A DNA stretch of 64,000 nucleotides from Catalinimonas alkaloidigena (GCF_029504655.1 NZ_JAQFIL010000001.1:2795001-2859000), one strand, 5' to 3'; positions 7,628-17,407 are shown, counted from the stretch's first letter. A program made the numbers and translations. Notes: generated by a model not told the origin, from the letters alone.

Positions 7628-10099
7628 TTATTCCGTTCTTAAAGTTTCAGCGGGATTAGCGTGTGCTGCCCGGATGGACTGAAAACTCACAGTAAGCCAG
7701 GCAATCACCAACGCTATGATACCGGCAAATAAGAAGATACCTAAGCCTAAATTTATGTGGTAGGCAAAATCCTGAAGCCACATGTTCATTGCCAGATAGG
7801 AGAGGGGCACTGCTATGACAAATGATATGAGTACCAATCTGGTAAAATCTTTAGAGAACATGTAGACAAGCTGAGATTCGCTTGCACCCAATACTTTTCT
7901 AATCCCTATCTCCTTTGTTTTTTGCTCGGCTGTAAACGAAGCCAGCCCGAATAATCCCAGACAGGCAATGAAAAGCGCCAGCCCGCAAAATATCGTAAAG
8001 ATTTTCCCTATTTTCTGATCTGTCTGATAAAGATTGTCAAATCTTTCATCCATAAAGCTGTATTCAAAAGGCAGTTCCGGGACATACTTTTTCCATTCTG
8101 ATTCCAGGAAAGCAATACTTTCTTTAATATTTTCCGGCTTGATTCTGAAGGAGATAGCAGCGGTGCTCTTTCCCATCTGATGTTTATCACTGCCAATGAC
8201 CATTACCATAGGTGAGATTTTTTCTCTCATGGTCTGATAATGAAAATCCTGTACTACACCTAGGACGTGGAAAGAATAAATTTTGTCCGGCTGTTCTCCA
8301 AAAGAACTTAATAATTTGCCAAGCGCACCCTCACCGTCATTATTGAGTTCAAATTGTCTGACAAATGACTCATTGACGATAATTCCCATACTGTCTGTAC
8401 TGTATTCACGGGAAAAGTTTCTGCCTTCTACGATATGCATCCCCATGGTTTCTATATAGTCATAGTCAATACTCCACCAGGGTACGGAAGTGGTATGCTC
8501 ATCATTGGGGTTTTTGTCTCTGAAAATCGCATTGCTATTATTGCTGATACTATTGGCAGGTAAAAAAGAAGAGATAGTAGCATTTACAATATTGGGGTTT
8601 CTTAACATTTCCTGTTTGAAAGCATCAATCTGCTCTCCCAGGTAAAAGGTATTATGTAGCACCAGCACATGCTCCTTGTCATAGCCAAGTTTCATGTCTC
8701 TGATAAACTCCAGTTGCTGGTATACGACTATGGTACCTACGATGAGGATGATGGAAACCCCAAACTGAAAAACGACTAAGCCGCCCCTCAACCACGTATT
8801 ACCAACACCCTTTGAAATTTTACCCTTTAATACTTCTATAGGCCTGAATGAAGATAAAATGAAAGCAGGATAACTACCGGCCATCAGCCCAACCGTAAAT
8901 ATGGTACATATGATAGCTAGTGCTACCCACTCCCAATTGAAGTTAGTAAACTTAAGTTGCTTGGCTGATAAATCATTAAAGTAGGGGAGCATAACTTCAG
9001 CCAGGAGCAGTGCAATTACCATTGAAATAGCTGTAAGCAGCATGGCTTCTACCAAAAACTGGAAAATTAACTGCTTACGTTGAGAACCCAGGGTCTTACG
9101 AATTCCAACTTCTTTTGCTCTCCCGGCTGAGCGGGCGGTAGACAGGTTCATAAAGTTTACGCAGGCAATAAGCAATACGAAAAAAGCAATGGCCGCAAAT
9201 ATGTAAACGTACTTGATGTCTCCATTGGCTTCCATTTCAACGCGAAGGTTTGAATATAAATGGATATCCAGCAAGGGGTGCAGGGTGTACTTAAAGGTAT
9301 TACCAGCTTCCATAAATTCATCCATGCTGATGTTGGCAAACTGTTTTAGTTGTGGTGCCGCATAAGTCTTAAAGGTTTCGTTAAGTTTAGCTTCTAATTG
9401 CTGAGGGTTAGCATCCTCACGGAGTAAGAGGTAGGTATGAAAATTATTGCTCAGCCACATATCATTTCTACTTTCCTCCAGTGAGGCCATAGAAAACATC
9501 ACGTCAAAATGGAAATGTGAATTGCTGGGCATAGTCTCAAAGACGCCGCTTATAGTGTATTCAACTTTTTCTCTACCCACTTGAATATTTTTTCCTATAG
9601 GAGGATTTTTTTCCCAATCTGCCCCAAAGTATTTCAATGCATTATCTGTACTGATCACAAGGTGGTTTGGCTCAGTCAGCGCGGTTTCGGGATTACCATA
9701 TAGCATCGGGATGTTAAAAACCTTAAATACGGTAGAGTCAACATAGACCACTTTATTTTCTTGGTAAACCTGATTACCATTATACAGGTTAGTGCCTCCT
9801 CTCTGACGGAAACGTACTGCAGAAACTACTTCTGGATAGTTGTCATTTACGGTCTGGGCAAAGGGAGCAGGCACTACCGCATAACTACCTTCCTGTCCGC
9901 CCATTTTATAGTATCCATGGATTCTGTAAATCCGATCCGCTTTCAGATGATGTTGATCATAGCTGAGTTCATCTAAGAGGTATGCACTGATCAACAGACA
10001 GGTTGCTAACCCAATGGAAAGTCCCAGGACATTAATCAGGGTATAAAATTTCTGTTTGAGTAAATTTCTGCTGGCGACGCTCAGGTAGTTTTTGATCAT
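7628..10099 (-). CDS. FtsX/MacB-type ABC transporter permease (tandem paralogue)
   Basis: An 823-residue permease with the same architecture as its downstream neighbour: N-terminal amphipathic helix and TM1 (MIKNYLSVASRNLLKQKFYTLINVLGLSIGLATCLLI), MacB_PCD periplasmic domain (about 45-280), then two FtsX cores with coupling motifs EVGIRKTLGSQRKQL and EIGIRKVLGASESQL. The protein ends NPAETLRTE, close to the neighbour's NPVDSLRNEG. Both facts point to an old tandem duplication. The two genes are 48 bases apart and probably form one transcript. Substrate cannot be inferred: members of this group are implicated in lipoprotein, antibiotic or peptide export. The 5' side opens on a divergent intergenic region before a small hypothetical gene. 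Confidence 0.9.
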   Translation of the reverse strand: MIKNYLSVASRNLLKQKFYTLINVLGLSIGLATCLLISAYLLDELSYDQHHLKADRIYRIHGYYKMGGQEGSYAVVPAPFAQTVNDNYPEVVSAVRFRQRGGTNLYNGNQVYQENKVVYVDSTVFKVFNIPMLYGNPETALTEPNHLVISTDNALKYFGADWEKNPPIGKNIQVGREKVEYTISGVFETMPSNSHFHFDVMFSMASLEESRNDMWLSNNFHTYLLLREDANPQQLEAKLNETFKTYAAPQLKQFANISMDEFMEAGNTFKYTLHPLLDIHLYSNLRVEMEANGDIKYVYIFAAIAFFVLLIACVNFMNLSTARSAGRAKEVGIRKTLGSQRKQLIFQFLVEAMLLTAISMVIALLLAEVMLPYFNDLSAKQLKFTNFNWEWVALAIICTIFTVGLMAGSYPAFILSSFRPIEVLKGKISKGVGNTWLRGGLVVFQFGVSIILIVGTIVVYQQLEFIRDMKLGYDKEHVLVLHNTFYLGEQIDAFKQEMLRNPNIVNATISSFLPANSISNNSNAIFRDKNPNDEHTTSVPWWSIDYDYIETMGMHIVEGRNFSREYSTDSMGIIVNESFVRQFELNNDGEGALGKLLSSFGEQPDKIYSFHVLGVVQDFHYQTMREKISPMVMVIGSDKHQMGKSTAAISFRIKPENIKESIAFLESEWKKYVPELPFEYSFMDERFDNLYQTDQKIGKIFTIFCGLALFIACLGLFGLASFTAEQKTKEIGIRKVLGASESQLVYMFSKDFTRLVLISFVIAVPLSYLAMNMWLQDFAYHINLGLGIFLFAGIIALVIAWLTVSFQSIRAAHANPAETLRTE

Positions 10100-10448
10100 G
10101 ATCAGGCTTGTTGGTTAATCTTTCAATTGAAAAAATGTGCCAGCTATGAAAAGCGCCTTTTTTTATCAAAATCAGGCTTTTTGTAGTACTTGACTGTACA
10201 TTTACGAACATCCTTGTCCAGGAATGAACACAAAGGGGCAATTTTATGATGAGTTTACTCTTTCAGTATATGCCTTAAGATCAGCCTAATTCCAGACATG
10301 CGTAGGAAAATCGGTTATTATCAAATTTAATATTTTTACGATTGAATAAATTTTATTAATTTGAGTTAATTGGTATAATTTATTCAATAAATAAGCTATT
10401 TAGTTGCGTATAGCGAATCAAAAAGAGTTAAACATTAAATTTTGGATT

Positions 10449-10766
10449 ATGAACACTGTTGAAGTTGAAGGCCTGCATTTTTTTTACTATTTGACCTGGC
10501 AATCTCATAATGATGCATCCAGCATAAGTTTTATTCCCAGAGACGAAAGCCTTCAATTAATACTTGATGAGAAGCTCGCTGCTGACAAAGTTCTCTATGA
10601 CCTTTTTTCTTTTATGGATGAATACTTTTATGAGCTGCGGGATCGTTTTGATTTCATTCCTCTTTTTCAGCAAAGTGTAGAATTGTTTGAAATTAAGATC
10701 ATTAAGAAAGATATCAGCTCAAAAGAGCTTTCCGGCGTGATTCATGAATATTTGAAAGCAGCATAG
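10449..10766 (+). CDS. Hypothetical protein, 105 aa
   Basis: An acidic, soluble protein beginning MNTVEVEGLHFFYYLTWQSH and ending SGVIHEYLKAA. I chose the ATG at 10449 because the frame upstream opens only with a TTG (10404) and adds residues without family character. There is no signal peptide, no membrane segment and no motif I recognise. Aromatic and charged residues are well mixed, as in a folded alpha/beta domain. It stands alone between divergent and co-directional neighbours, with AT-rich DNA on both sides. Function unknown. Confidence 0.55.
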   Translation: MNTVEVEGLHFFYYLTWQSHNDASSISFIPRDESLQLILDEKLAADKVLYDLFSFMDEYFYELRDRFDFIPLFQQSVELFEIKIIKKDISSKELSGVIHEYLKAA

Positions 10767-11057
10767 GTAATGTTCATCTTTTTGCACTGGCAGATCACAT
10801 ATTGGTCTCGGTGAGAAAGCCTGTGACATACTGATATTCACATTTTCTATTCACCATTTGTGTAACTTTTCCCCACACTGTAGTAGCAATTGGCTTCGCA
10901 TCTTTGCTTACTTAAACTTTCTTACTTCCTTAAATTTGATTTATAAAAGAAATAATGATACAAACTTTGGATAATTAGGTGAATTAATCATTATGTTCAT
11001 CATTTAAAGATGCTGGTATCAGGCTTGACATTATGCTAGTAGCATAACCGAAAGCCT

Positions 11058-11996
11058 ATGAAATTTTTAAAATTTACAATTGCATTTTTAGTTCTGACGA
11101 GTTCCCTGATTTTTATCATTTCCTCTGAGAAATTCTACATTGATTTGATTCAGTCATTTACGTTTCATGCAATGTTAGGCTACATATTTTTGAGTGCGCT
11201 ATTTGCGCTATTCCGTTGGAAATATGTCACGTTCGCCGCTTTTTCAGCAAGTTTACTTTTAGCTGTTTATTTACTACCCCATATCAGCGGTGAGTCAAAT
11301 CCTGCTTACTCAGTAAGTGGAGAAACGTTAAAAGTTGCTCATTTCAATGTATTAGGAAGTAATAGGCATTTTGATGATATCATTAACAATTCAATTGATC
11401 TGAATGCTGATATCCTGTCATTTCAGGAAGTAGAAAGAGCCTGGGCGCTTAAGCTAATGGATGGGCTTGAAATGCAGTACCCTTATTTTGCTATTACAGA
11501 ACACGAAAAGCATGGCGTAGCCATTTTCTCAAAATATCCATTGAAAAATCTTAAAACCTACAAATGGACCGGAGAGCCTACCTTAACCGGTGATGTAGTT
11601 TATCAGGATAAAAATGTACATTTCATTACTACCCATACTCTATCGCCCAGAAATCCTGAGCGTTACAAAAACAGGAATGAGCATTTGAGTAAAATTGCTG
11701 AATATGTCAAAAATATAAACGGTCCTGTTTTAGCGATAGGAGATTTTAATGCTGTACCCTGGAATAAATATATTGTAAAAATTAAGGAAAGCACTGATCT
11801 GGTAGACAGCAGAAAAAGCATTGCTTCTACTTACCCTGCTAACTATCCGCTTGGACTGCCCATAGACTATATTTTACATTCTGACGAACTTAGCTGTGTC
11901 AACTTCAAAGCTGTTAATGCGATGGGTTCTGATCATAAGGGGATTGTAGGTGAATATGTATTCAATACACCTACTATGCTGGTAGATATGAATTAA
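11058..11996 (+). CDS. Membrane-anchored endonuclease/exonuclease/phosphatase family protein
   Basis: A 312-residue protein with two or three N-terminal hydrophobic segments (residues about 5-22, 32-52, 56-75). A C-terminal EEP-fold catalytic domain follows, so the enzyme probably faces the periplasm. Catalytic landmarks are visible in order: AHFNVLGSN (metal-site Asn), SFQEVE (metal Glu), FITTHTLSP, GDFNAVPWN (Asp/Asn pair) and GSDHKGIVGEY (terminal Asp-His). The EEP superfamily cleaves phosphodiesters in nucleic acids, phospholipids or inositol phosphates; the substrate is not fixed by these motifs. Its stop overlaps the stop of the convergent amidohydrolase gene by 4 bases. Confidence 0.85.
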   Translation: MKFLKFTIAFLVLTSSLIFIISSEKFYIDLIQSFTFHAMLGYIFLSALFALFRWKYVTFAAFSASLLLAVYLLPHISGESNPAYSVSGETLKVAHFNVLGSNRHFDDIINNSIDLNADILSFQEVERAWALKLMDGLEMQYPYFAITEHEKHGVAIFSKYPLKNLKTYKWTGEPTLTGDVVYQDKNVHFITTHTLSPRNPERYKNRNEHLSKIAEYVKNINGPVLAIGDFNAVPWNKYIVKIKESTDLVDSRKSIASTYPANYPLGLPIDYILHSDELSCVNFKAVNAMGSDHKGIVGEYVFNTPTMLVDMN

Positions 11997-13717
11997 TTCG
12001 TACGCTGGTAGAGAATTTTACCACCGACTATGGTCATGTCAGCCTGAGTCTTGAGGATTTCATCTTCAGGAATAATCATGATGTTTTGTGAAAAAACAGT
12101 AAAGTCTGCCAGTTTACCTACTTCTATACTACCTTTGATATCTTCTTCAAAAGCTCCATAGGCGGCATCAAGCGTATAAGATCTGAGCGCCTCTTTTCGG
12201 CTCATCTTCTGTTCGGGTTCAAAACCACCTTCAGGCTCGCCTGCTAAGGTTCTACGGCTTACAGAAGCATAAAAGCTTGGTAATGGATTGAGTGGCTCTA
12301 CCGGAGCGTCTGTTCCATTCACAATTTTTGCCCCACTGTCCAGTAATTTGCGCCATACATAGGCACCTTCAATGATCCTTTCTTCTCCTAATCGTTCAAT
12401 TGCCCAGGGACGGTCTGAGGCCATATGTATAGCCTGCATGGCAGGAACGACACCTAGCTCACTGAATCTGGGAATATCTTCAGCACTCAAATGCTGTGCG
12501 TGTTCAATTCGGAACCTGTGATCTTCAGCAAATTCAGGCTTTTCGTTAAAGGCTTTCTCATAGTTATTAAGTACTTCGCGGTTAGCCCTGTCGCCGATGG
12601 CATGCGAACACAGCTGTAATCCACTTTCTAAGGCTTTAAGTGATGTCTCATAAACACGACTCATGGGTGTAGTATTGTGGCCAAACTGACCAGGCATATC
12701 AGCATACTCTTCAAGCAGCCAGGCACCTCTTGAGCCTAATGCTCCGTCCATATAAAGTTTAATGCTGCGAATAGTAAGGAAATTGTTTCCCAGTCCTACA
12801 GCAGGTCCATTTTCGTAGTATTCTTTTAGAAGTGTGCTGTCGTTTCCGCTTATCATAGCCCAAAGACGTACTTTCATATTACCTTCTTCTGCCAATTTGC
12901 GGTAAGTTTCTTCAATATCTTTGGTAATGCCCGCATCCTGAAAAGAGGTAATGCCATTTACCAGACACTCCTGCATTGCCAGTTCCGCTGCTCTTTCATA
13001 ACCTTCAGAAGTTGTTTCAGGAATTTTCTCGGTGATTATTCTCATGGCGTTTTCATTAAAAATTCCAGTGGGATTCCCTAATTCATCTTTAATGATTTCG
13101 CCCCCTTCAATTTCTATGACCTCAGGTCCTTCCTTTTGTATGTTGACTACACCTGCAATTTCCATCGCTTTGGCATTGGCTAAGGCGGCATGACCACTGG
13201 CATGTTTCAGATAAACCGGGTGATTGGGAGCCACTTCACTTAAACCTTGATGGGTAGGAAAACCCTGGACCATTGTAGGGGCCAGGGAATCCCATTTGTC
13301 CTGATGCCAGCCTCTGCCGATAATCCATTCTCCTTCAGGGGTATTTTTTGCTGCCACTGCTATCTTCTCCAGCATTTCCTCATAACTCTTCACCTGCAAT
13401 AAATCCACGTTCATCTTATTCATACCCACACCGATAAAATGGGCGTGCCCTTCTATAAAACCGGGTGTGATGGTTTTTCCTTCCAGGTCAACTACTTCAG
13501 TTGCTTCACCAATCCACTTCTGCACACCCTGATTATCCCCTACATAGACGATGGTATCATTGATGACAGCTACCGCTTCTGCTTTGGGCTGAGCCTCGTT
13601 GACTGTATATATCTGACCATTGTGGAGGACGAGCGTAGCTTTTTCCTCAGGGTTATTACAGGAAACTGCAATGATGAAAAGCGAAAATATTATGAAATGA
13701 GAAAAGAAGCGCATCAT
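11993..13717 (-). CDS. YtcJ-type amidohydrolase, lipoprotein
   Basis: A metal-dependent hydrolase of the amidohydrolase superfamily, YtcJ/amidohydrolase_3 branch. From the ATG at 13717 the protein starts with a lipoprotein signal ending in SCNN, so it is likely anchored in the outer or inner membrane on the periplasmic side. The domain order is a composite beta-sandwich (LVLHNGQIYTVNEAQPKAEAV), then the HxH metal motif in TPGFIEGHAHF, SHAIGDRAN, RIEHAQHL and the catalytic Asp in NGTDAPVEPLNP. The sandwich closes with GKLADFTVFSQN. An upstream in-frame start at 13813 would bury the signal peptide and is not favoured. Substrates of YtcJ proteins are mostly unknown (N-substituted amides or formamides are typical guesses). 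Confidence 0.9.
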   Translation of the reverse strand: MMRFFSHFIIFSLFIIAVSCNNPEEKATLVLHNGQIYTVNEAQPKAEAVAVINDTIVYVGDNQGVQKWIGEATEVVDLEGKTITPGFIEGHAHFIGVGMNKMNVDLLQVKSYEEMLEKIAVAAKNTPEGEWIIGRGWHQDKWDSLAPTMVQGFPTHQGLSEVAPNHPVYLKHASGHAALANAKAMEIAGVVNIQKEGPEVIEIEGGEIIKDELGNPTGIFNENAMRIITEKIPETTSEGYERAAELAMQECLVNGITSFQDAGITKDIEETYRKLAEEGNMKVRLWAMISGNDSTLLKEYYENGPAVGLGNNFLTIRSIKLYMDGALGSRGAWLLEEYADMPGQFGHNTTPMSRVYETSLKALESGLQLCSHAIGDRANREVLNNYEKAFNEKPEFAEDHRFRIEHAQHLSAEDIPRFSELGVVPAMQAIHMASDRPWAIERLGEERIIEGAYVWRKLLDSGAKIVNGTDAPVEPLNPLPSFYASVSRRTLAGEPEGGFEPEQKMSRKEALRSYTLDAAYGAFEEDIKGSIEVGKLADFTVFSQNIMIIPEDEILKTQADMTIVGGKILYQRTN

Positions 13718-13963
13718 ATAGTTTGTTGGTAGTGTCATGAAAGATGAAAATACGTTGAGTCTGCCTTTTTGCCAAATTTTATAGCAAAAGCCTGTTAGTG
13801 TTTGCTGTGGCAAAAAAAATGGGATCAGGTTTTTTTAACTTACTGTGAGTTAAACATACCTATTTATATCATTCACTCACCCGGGATTATGCTTGTTTCA
13901 CAAGAAAGATATTGTCGTTCACCGGGCAAATCGTGAAATTAGCACAAAATCAATAATATCAGC

Positions 13964-14102
13964 ATGCAAAAACCAAATCGTTTTTTTTTTACTTCTCTGG
14001 GGAGTCATTCTTCTCCTTTTAGTGCTTTTTGCAGGTACTATTTTTTGGAACTAGAAAAGCACTGCTTCCTACATATCCAAAGCACAATTTGACGATATAC
14101 TG
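13964..14102 (+). pseudogene. Disrupted N-terminus of the FtsH-ectodomain/LytTR gene
   Basis: An ATG at 13964 opens MQKPNRFFF and runs into a run of ten T (13981-13990). Reading one T fewer restores a perfect membrane helix (LLWGVILLLLVLFAGTIFWN) in the frame of the downstream gene. That frame is then interrupted by a single TAG at 14052-14054. After it, KSTASYISKAQFDDIL continues directly into the gene at 14103. The membrane anchor and first strand of the FtsH-type ectodomain are therefore present but separated by two lesions. Either the gene has lost its first TM segment, or the T-run is a slippage site or sequencing error and the TAG is a true nonsense change. Confidence 0.6.
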
Positions 14103-14861
14103 ATGGAAGGAATAGCAAGTGAAGTAGTGCTGGTAAGGAATGAAAAACTGGCAGAGATTACGCTTGAGCAGGAAGCTTTGAATAGTGGTAAATATGAAGA
14201 TCTCCTAAATAATCAGACCTCATTTTCCGAAGTCAATGGCCCACATCTTAAGTTAAAAATTTACAATCTTGATAATTTTGATCAAGACTTTCGAGATGCC
14301 CAGAAAAATATCCCTTTAAATGAAAGAATTAACTTTAGCATTGAGGAACGTTCGGGCATAGGAAGTTTTTTGCTGAATTGGGGATTTCTTTTTTGGTTGC
14401 TGACAGCTATTCCTATCCTACTTTTGTGGTTAGTTTTCAAATTATTCTGGTCCACCAAACCAAGTAAAAAGTCCGTTCAAGCTGTAAAACAGCAAAATTT
14501 AAACGGTTCAGAGTCTGCTGAATACCATCAGCTAAATTTTCCAGTCAAGATCGGGGACAGAACCATTTTTCTCGAAATGTATAACATCGTTTCTTTTCAG
14601 GCAAAAGACAAATATGTAAATGTGCTGGATACCGACGATAATACCTATCTGATTGAGCATACGCTCAATGATTTGGAGAATAAGCTACCCCAACAATTTA
14701 TTCGTATTCATCGCTCGTATATCGTAAACAAGCTGCTGATCAAAGAAATCCGAAAGCATTCTGGCAATAGATTTACTGTACTTCTGAAAAGCAAAAAATC
14801 ACAACAGCTTGTTTCCAGCCAAAGTTATGCGCCTAAAGTGAAGGCACTGATGAAGTTTTAG
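14103..14861 (+). CDS. FtsH-type periplasmic domain fused to LytTR DNA-binding domain
   Basis: Residues 1-75 (MEGIASEVVLVRNEKLAEITL, then a stretch with NLDNFDQDFRDAQKNIPL and INFSIEERSG) match the FtsH_ext ectodomain. They lead into a hydrophobic segment (LLNWGFLFWLLTAIPILLLW), as in the second TM of FtsH. The AAA protease part is absent. Instead, after a short linker, a LytTR domain follows (about 148-252: NIVSFQAKDKYVNVL, FIRIHRSYIVNK, SSQSYAPKVK). The result is a membrane-bound transcription factor with an FtsH-like sensor, a combination I do not recall as described. The open frame starts inside the ectodomain; the missing start and TM1 lie upstream behind two lesions. The stop overlaps the convergent gene by 4 bases. 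Confidence 0.75.
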   Translation: MEGIASEVVLVRNEKLAEITLEQEALNSGKYEDLLNNQTSFSEVNGPHLKLKIYNLDNFDQDFRDAQKNIPLNERINFSIEERSGIGSFLLNWGFLFWLLTAIPILLLWLVFKLFWSTKPSKKSVQAVKQQNLNGSESAEYHQLNFPVKIGDRTIFLEMYNIVSFQAKDKYVNVLDTDDNTYLIEHTLNDLENKLPQQFIRIHRSYIVNKLLIKEIRKHSGNRFTVLLKSKKSQQLVSSQSYAPKVKALMKF

Positions 14862-15526
14862 GCAAATTCGTAGCCATCTACGTCATCGTAGCTGACGCCT
14901 AATTTATCCATCACTTCCTGAGGGCTGCCTTTCCATACATTGGCGGTATTTCCCATGTATTTGAGATCTTCAATACCCATCTTGCTGGTGAAAAATCCAG
15001 TAGCCACAAAGTCTCTAAAGTTATTAAAAAAGTTGCCTCCCTGGCTCATTTCAGGCTTAGCGATTTCAGGATAAGCAATCTGATCCAGAATTTGCTTTTG
15101 TTGCTTTTCACTTAAGTCAAAAAATGATTTTTCAAACTGATGCATGCTCTCTATGTCCAGCCAGCGTAGACCTCCCCGCATACCGGTTTGGTGCCACGGC
15201 TGATCTTTCATCATAAATTCAATGAATTCAGGAACACCCGCATCAGCAGCATTGCCAGAGCGCTCATCAGCGGGAATAATGAGATTGGCTAATACCGTCA
15301 CGGTTTGCATCTCGTGGTCGGTAAAAAACTGCTGCTCCATCAGCTTTTGATCCGCTTCGCTAATATTCATTTCCTCATTAGCGGCATGCTTATGCTCAGT
15401 AACTTCCGCTGTTTCTTCGGGAGTTTCGCAGCCGACCCAGGTTAAACTCGCTAAGGAGGCGGCGGCTCCACTCATATATTTAAGAGAGGTACGGCGGTCC
15501 ATACCATTTTTATTAGGCTCTTCCAT
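14858..15526 (-). CDS. Gluconate 2-dehydrogenase subunit 3 family protein
   Basis: A 222-residue secreted partner subunit. The N-terminus carries a Tat-like signal (MDRRTSLKYMSGAAASLASLTWVGC), with a Cys that may be lipidated. The DUF (gluconate_2-dh3) domain follows at about 65-210, with the family landmarks LANLIIPADERSGNAADAGVPEFIEF, MRGGLRWLD and FFNNFRDFVATGFFTSKMGI. In characterised systems this small subunit is needed for export and activity of a flavin GMC dehydrogenase. It begins 10 bases after the GMC oxidoreductase gene, which fits an operon encoding a two-subunit periplasmic sugar or sugar-acid dehydrogenase. No cytochrome subunit is present next to it. Confidence 0.9.
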   Translation of the reverse strand: MEEPNKNGMDRRTSLKYMSGAAASLASLTWVGCETPEETAEVTEHKHAANEEMNISEADQKLMEQQFFTDHEMQTVTVLANLIIPADERSGNAADAGVPEFIEFMMKDQPWHQTGMRGGLRWLDIESMHQFEKSFFDLSEKQQKQILDQIAYPEIAKPEMSQGGNFFNNFRDFVATGFFTSKMGIEDLKYMGNTANVWKGSPQEVMDKLGVSYDDVDGYEFA

Positions 15527-15536
15527 AATTCAAGTA

Positions 15537-17270
15537 TTAGATATTACCTTTCTTTTTCTGGTCAATGATATATTCAGATGTACGCAGTGACAGGGCTAAA
15601 ATAGTCCAGGTAGGATTTTTGTCAGCCATAGACACAAATGAGGCACCATCAGCGACGAAGAGGTTTTTACAGTCAAATGACTGACAGTACTCATTTACCG
15701 GAGCTTTTTTAGCATCCTTACCCATTCTTGCTACGCCTACCTCGTGTATGATTCGCCCGGGTGCGTGAAGTCCATAGTTGGATTCTTCACCAGCCTTGTT
15801 CCACAGAAGCTTTCCACCCATGCTGTCAATGATCTCTTCAAAAGTATCCTGCATATGTTTTGCCTGCAGTATTTCGTAATCACTCCATTTGTAGTTGAAA
15901 CGAAGCACCGGAATACCCCACTGATCAACTACACCGGGATCTATCTCGCAATAGTTGCTTTCCAGTGCAACCGGCTCACCACGTCCGCTGAAGCCCACCA
16001 TAGCACCGTAAAAACTCCGATAATCGTTTTTCAGTTGAGTGCCATAGCCACCACCACCTTTGGGGCGCTCAGCACCGAAAGCAGCATTATAATTTTGAAT
16101 GCCTCCCAGAAAACCATAGGAAGGCATGTTCTTGCCTCCCCAGATTTCAATATGATAACCTCTGGGAAAATTTAACTTGGCCTTTTGATTGTCTATCCAC
16201 CAGGGCATATACATGTGCATGCCTCCGACACCATCTTCATTATATGGGATTCCGTCCATCATCTGGGGAAAGACTCCCGCAAGGTCGCCACCGGTAGAGT
16301 CCATCAGGTATTTTCCTACCATGCCACTGGAATTGCCCAGACCGTTAGGATGGCGTGATGATTTGGAGTTTAGCATCAGGCGAGCCGTCTCACAGGCACT
16401 GGCAGAAAGCACCACGGCTTTTGCCCTGACAGTATATTCCATATTGTCATCCTTGCTTATATAAGAAACACCGGTTGCCAATCCTTCATCATTGGTAAGT
16501 ACTTCTCTGGCCATCGCGTTGGTAATCAGGGTAACGTTACCGGTCTCCAGCGCTGGAGGAAGAAGTACAGAAGGTGAAGAAAAATTTGAATGGGTAGAAC
16601 AACCGCGATTACACTGTGAGCAATAGTGGCAGGCTGCCCTTTTTCCCAAAGGCCGGGTAAGGATTGAAAGCCTGGAAGGGACCACGGGGATATTAAGGGG
16701 GTCACAAGCTTTCTTCACCAGCATTTCATAAGCACGGGGTTTGGGAGGAGGGAGGAAATGACCATCCGGCTCATTGACCAGTCCTAAACTGGGATCAAAA
16801 TTAACCCCAAATACACCAATCATCTTATCTATTCGGTCGTAATAGGGTTTGATATCGGCATAGCTGATCGGCCAGTCATCGCCCAGACCATCAACACTTT
16901 TTCTTTTGAAATCCTTTTCCCCAAAACGCAATGATATTCTTCCCCAGTGATTGGTGCGTCCACCGAGCATGCGGGAGCGGAACCAGTCAAATTCAGTGCC
17001 TGCCACCCTGGTATAGGGTTCACCCTCAATCTCCCAGCCTCCAAAGGCAGCGTCAAATTCGCCAAAAGGTCTGTGGGTATTCGCTCCTCTGCGAGGAGAT
17101 TGGTAAGGCCATTTAAACATATCTCCCTGAGCGGAGTCAAACATAGGCCCTGCTTCAAGCAAGGCGACTTTAGCACCGGCTTCAGCTAGCGTTTTTGCTG
17201 CCATTCCACCACCAGCACCTGAGCCTACAATACAAACGTCGTAGACTGTTGAACTTTCTTTAATCTGCAT
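15537..17270 (-). CDS. GMC-family FAD-dependent oxidoreductase
   Basis: A 577-residue large subunit of a glucose-methanol-choline dehydrogenase. The ATG at 17270 puts the FAD-binding Rossmann motif (VCIVGSGAGGGMAAKTLAEAG) close to the N-terminus; the longer frame to 17318 adds an unlikely leader. Further marks are GGRTNHWGRISLRF (flavin contact), the Cys cluster CHYCSQCNRGC, which is typical of the subclass with a ferredoxin-like loop, the substrate-domain segment around 400-470 and the C-terminal HEVGVARMG and NPTWTILALSLR. It has no own signal peptide, so it probably rides out with the Tat-signal subunit encoded 10 bases downstream. Substrate likely a sugar or polyol; not fixed by sequence. 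Confidence 0.92.
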   Translation of the reverse strand: MQIKESSTVYDVCIVGSGAGGGMAAKTLAEAGAKVALLEAGPMFDSAQGDMFKWPYQSPRRGANTHRPFGEFDAAFGGWEIEGEPYTRVAGTEFDWFRSRMLGGRTNHWGRISLRFGEKDFKRKSVDGLGDDWPISYADIKPYYDRIDKMIGVFGVNFDPSLGLVNEPDGHFLPPPKPRAYEMLVKKACDPLNIPVVPSRLSILTRPLGKRAACHYCSQCNRGCSTHSNFSSPSVLLPPALETGNVTLITNAMAREVLTNDEGLATGVSYISKDDNMEYTVRAKAVVLSASACETARLMLNSKSSRHPNGLGNSSGMVGKYLMDSTGGDLAGVFPQMMDGIPYNEDGVGGMHMYMPWWIDNQKAKLNFPRGYHIEIWGGKNMPSYGFLGGIQNYNAAFGAERPKGGGGYGTQLKNDYRSFYGAMVGFSGRGEPVALESNYCEIDPGVVDQWGIPVLRFNYKWSDYEILQAKHMQDTFEEIIDSMGGKLLWNKAGEESNYGLHAPGRIIHEVGVARMGKDAKKAPVNEYCQSFDCKNLFVADGASFVSMADKNPTWTILALSLRTSEYIIDQKKKGNI

Positions 17271-17407
17271 TGAGCTGTTTTTTGTGCATAAAATAGGCAG
17301 GCACAAAATACAACGCAACCATTTGTACTAAACTTGTTTTGTTTAGAATGAAAATATATAAGCTGAGGAGTGAACCTATATTAGTTACAAAAATGTATCA
17401 GAAAATT

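Noticed and set aside
15744-16175. 143-codon plus-strand frame opposite the GMC oxidoreductase
   Set aside because: Shadow of the oxidoreductase gene, whose motifs continue uninterrupted across the region.
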